Below are positions 56,101-59,198 of a DNA stretch of 59,198 nt, in pieces. The position numbers and the translations under genes were made by a program. Below the pieces are notes generated by a model, which saw only the letters and a program-made list of their open reading frames with translations, searched no databases and was not told the origin of the DNA. The DNA is taken from NCBI GenBank assembly GCA_964580995.1, contig CAZOMV010000024.1:1-59198 (forward strand), in the 5' to 3' direction. This stretch comes from JAKJEP01 sp964580995 (GTDB taxonomy: Bacteria; Planctomycetota; Phycisphaerae; Sedimentisphaerales; SM23-30). Numbering within the stretch: position 1 is the stretch's first letter; every line of letters starts with the position of its first letter.

Positions 56101-56402
56101 GAAGGTTCGAGAATCGTAATGGTGGCCTCCAATTCGACCTGGCGGCAGGCAGGCAGACCGTCGGCGAGGCTGAAGGAATCCATGCGGCCATCAAACCAGT
56201 AGGCCCCGTTCTTGATGGCCAGGTCGATGGAGCCGGGCAGCCAGCGCGGCTGGGCCAGAGAACCTTCCGAGTAAGAGGAAAAGTCATCGGTCCAGCTATA
56301 GGCATTCTGTGCGTAACAGCGGTTATTACAGGCAGTTATAAATACAACAAAAGAAACAGAAACACCCATTTTCCAGGTTTGATTAAAAGAAGGTAAAAAC
56401 AT
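53187..56402 (-). CDS. Secreted agarase-like (GH-A clan) hydrolase
   Basis: A 1071-residue exported enzyme. A signal peptide (VSVSFVVFITACNNRCYAQ) is followed by a LamG/concanavalin-like domain (about 35-235), then a TIM-barrel with the agarase-type opening GFFHVENMNDKWWCITPDG. The likely acid/base is Glu410 in IDNELEW and the nucleophile Glu576 in LTEWSFPA. The C-terminal 400 residues are beta-rich. GH50/GH86-like or another beta-agarase relative is the best guess; the true substrate may be another marine or plant polysaccharide. GGAG seven bases before the ATG at 56402 gives the start. The 5' region is the right arm of the repeat. Confidence 0.77.
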   Translation of the reverse strand: MFLPSFNQTWKMGVSVSFVVFITACNNRCYAQNAYSWTDDFSSYSEGSLAQPRWLPGSIDLAIKNGAYWFDGRMDSFSLADGLPACRQVELEATITILEPSPADTWRIGGIAIYQNNNNFWHFALVESPSDKNKSHFLELSEKLDNHWLAQSNLSQTLSENMNYNWQYNQPYRLQLVMTDTGIAGTLLDLSGSVLARCAYTFNNKAVTSGLPALHVSQLQAAFDDVTAKGTQPLPPAPKPQFPPFAVKSWDGITQPPSGFFHVENMNDKWWCITPDGKWFYAVGTDHCNYNGHWCEKLGYNPYGRNNQQKYPSVDDWAKETVQRLTSWGFNLVAAGHSEQLRHQGLAHTLWLGVGVEFSSISDIVPKVHWTGVPNVFDPRFAAFCKIRARQILTDYVDDPWVFGIFIDNELEWFGKNYGLGGVFDEAMKKGPDHTAKIALVKMLQSKYSDIKHLNTAWKTTFENFDSILNIDRIDAPAFDNALAEDKLQYLSLVADTYFAVTTAAIREVDPHHMILGCRFAGDAPQPCWQAAGKYCDIVSVNQYPRINIENRRLPAAIADLVKFHKWCGRPLMLTEWSFPALDSGLPCLHGAGMRVQTQQQRAKAFEIYQSTLFRLPFMVGSDFFMWVDEPALGISSTFPEDSNYGLVNEDNKPYEALTATAACLNPRVYEIHSQPYDPNRYDLSDEQPRPVSCQSGLPWPKNTSNQSLRFPVIVSNTGNQTISNRFVSLTLEQLAPDFDWSPIPPDAICLKTAQDRDLLWQLDDFDGKLDRQDEICLSVSSLKPLENQQFFLYINRPSNLPPTTAAIDYTHLDNGFRIANDYIRLEKTEPDGDFIDAFYYQDVLLGRYNPVVWQQNRGQNFWTHADRFIDAQISRGPLRILLHLTDAGGVPAAPNAVPLAFQVEHRLAIYPDQPWFEARFVRLTNQSAQPLQLHGAFFYLMSAIAGDNKDDILLPRVPNYYLGNFNLWHDPTGYEYGALAPEEGNLLVRFYVNEQGGQHPDAQLHFSPPLMIAPEENVAAFDSPALAVFGLQQEPQSELPMALWERINQQFSLAMHFFPAEYPDTRATAK

Positions 56403-56507
56403 ATATGTGCTCCTTTCTGCGACAATTATGGTAAGGGGAATAACAGGGAAACGCCAGAAGATATTATCGGGGGATTGCATGAAATCAGGGCGGTCGATTC
56501 GGGTGTT

Positions 56508-56603
56508 TGTAAGTCCTTATTTTTTGTTTTGGGAAATTGATGTAAGTCTTGATTTTTGATTTGGGGAAATTGATGTAAGTGCTTATTTTACGTGGAAAGC
56601 GAT
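56508..56603 (-). repeat. Three 33/29-bp tandem units upstream of the hydrolase
   Basis: Units 56508-56540, 56541-56573 (33 bases each) and 56574-56602 (29 bases). Plus-strand core TGTAAGTCCTTATTTT and TTTGGGAAATTGA. The 29-base unit pairs with the 29-base unit of the left arm at 51611-51639. Confidence 0.87.
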
Positions 56604-56810
56604 AGTCCGATAATAAAGTAGCGATTATAACGATTGTAACGGTTGGGTAAGATTTTTGGTAATATGGGTATGATTTTTGGTAATTTGTAACGGTTAAGTT
56701 GAGTTGGTAAATGTTGAAGAATGTATAGTAAAACATGAAGAAAGTGAGGTAAAACATGGGTAAAACATTGTAAAAGTATAGCAAAACATATCGAAAACAT
56801 GGGTGAAAAA
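56604..56810 (-). repeat. AT-rich block, right arm of the inverted repeat
   Basis: Reverse complement of the block at 51412-51610; about nine of ten bases agree over the best 150. Shared strings include CAACATTTACCAACTCAAC, AACCGTTACAAATTACCAAA and CTACTTTATTAT. It has extra ATGTTTTAC units near its outer end. Confidence 0.85.
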
Positions 56811-56847
56811 ATGTGGTTTTTGGGCGGACCAGTGAAATTTTATGAAT

Positions 56848-56979
56848 TGTAAGTGCTTATTTTCAGTTTTGGGAAATTGATGTAAGTCCTTATTTTCGGT
56901 TTTGGAAAATCGTTGTAAGTCCCTGTTTTTCGTTTTTAGAAAAGGTTGTAAATCATTATTTTTCGATTTAAGGGAGCGG
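56848..56979 (+). repeat. Four further 33-bp tandem units
   Basis: Units 56848-56880, 56881-56913, 56914-56946 and 56947-56979. Each begins TGTAAGT or TGTAAAT and has a T-rich centre. They are contiguous with no spacers and diverge towards the right. The left arm has no counterpart outside its AT-rich block. Confidence 0.85.
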
Positions 56980-57609
56980 CTGGGAGAGGGGCGGGACTGG
57001 GGATTGCCCAGGTTGCCCGGATTGACAATGGGAAGATAGGCAGGAGAGGCAAATTCTAAATTCCAATATCTAAAATCTAAATAAGGGCCGAGAGGCCCGT
57101 TTTCGCGCCGCGAAGCCGAGAGGCTTTTTTACTCGATGCGAGGATTGAAGGTAATATGACGCTTCCGCTGGGCGCTGCGTTGTTCTGCCATATAGAGAAA
57201 CGACGCAAAATATTATTTGACGTTCCCGCCGGTCACTTCATCAGGGGCGAGAAAGAGAAATCCAAGCCGCTAAGGGGTAATCTGGTTCCGATTGGGATCC
57301 GGCCAGGCAGATGAGAAGAAGGGGTGGGAGAGTAACCTGGGAATTGGCTAGGGGGATGCGAACAACGGGAGCGACGAAGTGAGGGCAAATGATCGCGGCG
57401 ATTTCGGTACAGGCCGGTGCCAGTCTCGGAGAGCAGGGAATGCCGGTTTGGCCCCCGTGAAGAAAAAGATAACAAGGTTTCCTGAAAGGCTGAGAGACCG
57501 GTTTTCAAGGTGGGAGAATAATGCATTCTACCTGAGCAGAAGGGGAAATAAGTGTTAATTGCGGAGAATATTATTTTGGGAAATAGAAGAATATATATTC
57601 TGCCAAGCT
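56980..57609. other. Intergenic region with small hairpins
   Basis: About 630 bases. It has a GA-rich stretch, a segment similar to 51301-51345 in inverted orientation, a GGGCC-GAGA-GGCCC hairpin at 57085-57098 and an AAGCC-GAGA-GGCTT hairpin followed by TTTT at 57113-57130. Frames in it look non-coding. No tRNA, tmRNA or RNase P signature was recognised, but a structured RNA cannot be ruled out. Confidence 0.5.
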
Positions 57610-59046
57610 TTATTGGAGGGACAAGAAAGGGAATTTATGGAGATCGAATGTTTTTGCAGTGCAAGCAGAAGCCCAGGGTTCGAGATAGATGAGGAGGCAG
57701 GCACGGTGAATATTGCCTGGCAAAGGATTCAGGGTTCCTCCTATGGCAGCGGGGATTAAGATGTCATCCAACTGCATCCGCAGGGCGGTACGATAGCGTG
57801 GTTCATCGTAAGGACATAAATGGATGCGATTGGTGGGGGTGATTTTTTGTGCGAGACGGCGCAGCAGGCTTTCGATGGTCCGTAGCTCAAGGGGAGTTGT
57901 TTGTTTCCAAACCATCTGGAAGGCGTCGCTTAGAAAACTGCTCTGCTGCAATTGACTGACCATGGATTCCCGGGTGGTTTTCTTTTGCATCAGTTCACAG
58001 GTGGTGCAGAATGAACCGTCGCGGTCCCGGACCAGCCAGGCTTTTTGGGTAAATAGATACAAGCCACGGGATTCCCGGGCAAGATTCGGGGTAAGAAACG
58101 ACGAAAAAGCTTCTTCTTTGTTTTCCAACCATTGTTGACGCCATTGGGACATATCCAATCGGGATATCTCTATTTCTATTTCCTGAAACGGAGGCAGAGC
58201 GGCTCGGATTGCTTTAGCGACCATCCCAATCGGATGGTCCGGGTCTTGGGCTCTTTCGGAATGGCGGTAGATAGTACCCAGCATCTCACGTAATTTCTGT
58301 TCTTTTTCCGGGGTAAGAAGAGTATTTTTCTGTTTGGCTGCGTGGTGCCGTTGCAAAATATAGCGAAAGATCTGGCGAGGCAGGGGACGCAAGCGAAAGG
58401 CCTGCCGCATAGTTTGGTAGAAAGGTTCGGAGTCTATACCCTCGGCAGCGGTGTCTTTAAGCTGCTGCAAAATTTGTTCACGCCGGGGATTTATCGGTTT
58501 TGTTCCCTTTACAATTTGTTCGGCCAGATCGCGGAGCCGCTGGCGTCCATCATGCAGTCGGCGTTTGAAAGTGCCGACCGGAATATCCAAAAAATGAGCC
58601 GCCGTTTTCAGGTCATATCCCTCGAAATAAAACAAAGATACGGCTTCCCGCAGGGGAACGGAAAGACCGGCTACCGCCTCATGGATCATGGTGGATAATT
58701 CCTGTTGCTCCAGAGGATCGGTCAGAGTGGATGGCTGGGCGTTGGATGCAATCTGCCATTCGATTTGGGTGTTCTTCTGTTTTTCGTTTTTATAACGTTT
58801 TGCGGTACGAACAACAATGGTATGCAGCCATGGGCCGAATCTTTCCGGGTCACGCAAGTTTTTCAGGTTATTCATGGCGGCATAAAAAGCATCTGAGGCA
58901 ACATCCTCCGCCTGGATTATATCGCCCGTAATACCATAGGCGGCAGCCCGTACCGCACGCCAATAGTGATTAAAAAGCTCCGCTAGAGCCGCAGATTCAC
59001 CCTCTTTGGCTCTTTGTATCCAGTCTGATTCGGTGTTGTTCTTCAT
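57610..59046 (-). CDS. ECF-type RNA polymerase sigma factor with long C-terminal extension
   Basis: A 478-residue protein. Sigma region 2 covers about residues 10-75 (AKEGESAALAELFNHYW, AEDVASDAFYAAM) and region 4 about 115-170 (LSVPLREAVSLFYFEGYDLK, then FLDIPVGTFKRRL). About 290 residues follow that match nothing I recognise; they contain CTTCELMQ and many basic residues. ECF factors with extended C-termini sense a signal without an anti-sigma factor in several known groups, and the extension may do that here. The ATG at 59046 is taken as the start; the frame is open upstream to 59118. Confidence 0.8.
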   Translation of the reverse strand: MKNNTESDWIQRAKEGESAALAELFNHYWRAVRAAAYGITGDIIQAEDVASDAFYAAMNNLKNLRDPERFGPWLHTIVVRTAKRYKNEKQKNTQIEWQIASNAQPSTLTDPLEQQELSTMIHEAVAGLSVPLREAVSLFYFEGYDLKTAAHFLDIPVGTFKRRLHDGRQRLRDLAEQIVKGTKPINPRREQILQQLKDTAAEGIDSEPFYQTMRQAFRLRPLPRQIFRYILQRHHAAKQKNTLLTPEKEQKLREMLGTIYRHSERAQDPDHPIGMVAKAIRAALPPFQEIEIEISRLDMSQWRQQWLENKEEAFSSFLTPNLARESRGLYLFTQKAWLVRDRDGSFCTTCELMQKKTTRESMVSQLQQSSFLSDAFQMVWKQTTPLELRTIESLLRRLAQKITPTNRIHLCPYDEPRYRTALRMQLDDILIPAAIGGTLNPLPGNIHRACLLIYLEPWASACTAKTFDLHKFPFLSLQ

Positions 59047-59198
59047 CCTATCTATATGTGGCTCAGGATAGTTCCAAGGTTCGGTTTTTATTATATTAAA
59101 ATTGAACTTTATATTCAATATTTTTGGTTCAACTCCCCAAAAGTGTGAGCGAGTTTATTTAGTGGCAAGCTATGCGCCCTTCCTTTCGGCTTTCCAGT

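Noticed and set aside
56508..56979. Possible CRISPR array
   Set aside because: The 33-base units are contiguous, diverge from each other, have no unique spacers, and no cas genes are nearby.
57233..57526. 97-codon minus-strand frame
   Set aside because: Ser/Pro/Arg-rich, no usable ribosome site and no family signal; probably non-coding.

Overview
The window most likely comes from an anaerobic planctomycete of the Phycisphaerae type. Supporting signs are three secreted proteins ending in a PEP-CTERM sorting signal with an arginine-rich tail, large exported proteins with dockerin-like repeats, a long extended ECF-type sigma factor, several radical SAM and cobalamin-linked proteins, and a hexuronate degradation set. 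This placement is inferred from gene content. No rRNA, tRNA, CRISPR array, integrase or intact insertion sequence was recognised.

Layout. (a) 0.2-2.5 kb: a membrane-anchored alpha/beta hydrolase and a B12-binding radical SAM protein. (b) 2.8-18.1 kb: one tightly packed plus-strand operon of fifteen genes (CgeB-like glycosyltransferase, three radical SAM enzymes, two methyltransferases, NAD-dependent epimerase, two-subunit transketolase, MaoC-like dehydratase, FkbH-like protein, acyl carrier protein, acetyltransferase-like protein, DegT aminotransferase, WbuC cupin). It looks like a pathway for an unusual sugar or acyl-sugar on a surface glycan or glycoprotein. (c) 18.2-24.5 kb: a small membrane-anchored protein, then three minus-strand PEP-CTERM genes with a shared leader and signs of tandem duplication, then a large LamG/dockerin-like protein. 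(d) 24.7-29.1 kb: GntR regulator, short-chain dehydrogenase, transaldolase-like protein and tagaturonate epimerase. (e) 29.3-41.1 kb: TauE-type permease, methionine-synthase-activation-like protein, two SurA/PpiD-like chaperone genes, two lipoproteins, an SSS-family symporter and a secreted repeat protein. (f) 41.2-46.4 kb: a relic of the kdgK 3' end, a glycoside-hydrolase-like gene broken by one in-frame stop, then kdgK, eda and a uroporphyrinogen-decarboxylase-family gene. (g) 46.7-51.4 kb: an RlmL-like rRNA methyltransferase, two small genes, a class C beta-lactamase-like hydrolase, a lipoprotein and a dense set of short dispersed repeats. (h) 51.4-57.0 kb: miaB and a 1071-residue agarase-like hydrolase, convergent and overlapping, each preceded by the same AT-rich block and 33-bp tandem repeats, so the pair is bounded by inverted repeats. 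(i) 57.6-59.0 kb: an ECF-type sigma factor with a long C-terminal extension.

How the genes fit together. Blocks (d) and (f) form a uronate route: secreted hydrolases and the symporter would supply sugar acids, UxaE and the dehydrogenase would interconvert them, and KdgK and Eda would take 2-keto-3-deoxygluconate to pyruvate and glyceraldehyde 3-phosphate. The GntR protein is the obvious candidate regulator. Block (b) is a separate anabolic pathway whose product cannot be read from sequence alone. The most unusual features are the repeat structures at 51.4-57.0 kb, the PEP-CTERM duplication with its conserved leader, and the radical SAM/transketolase/ACP glycan operon.
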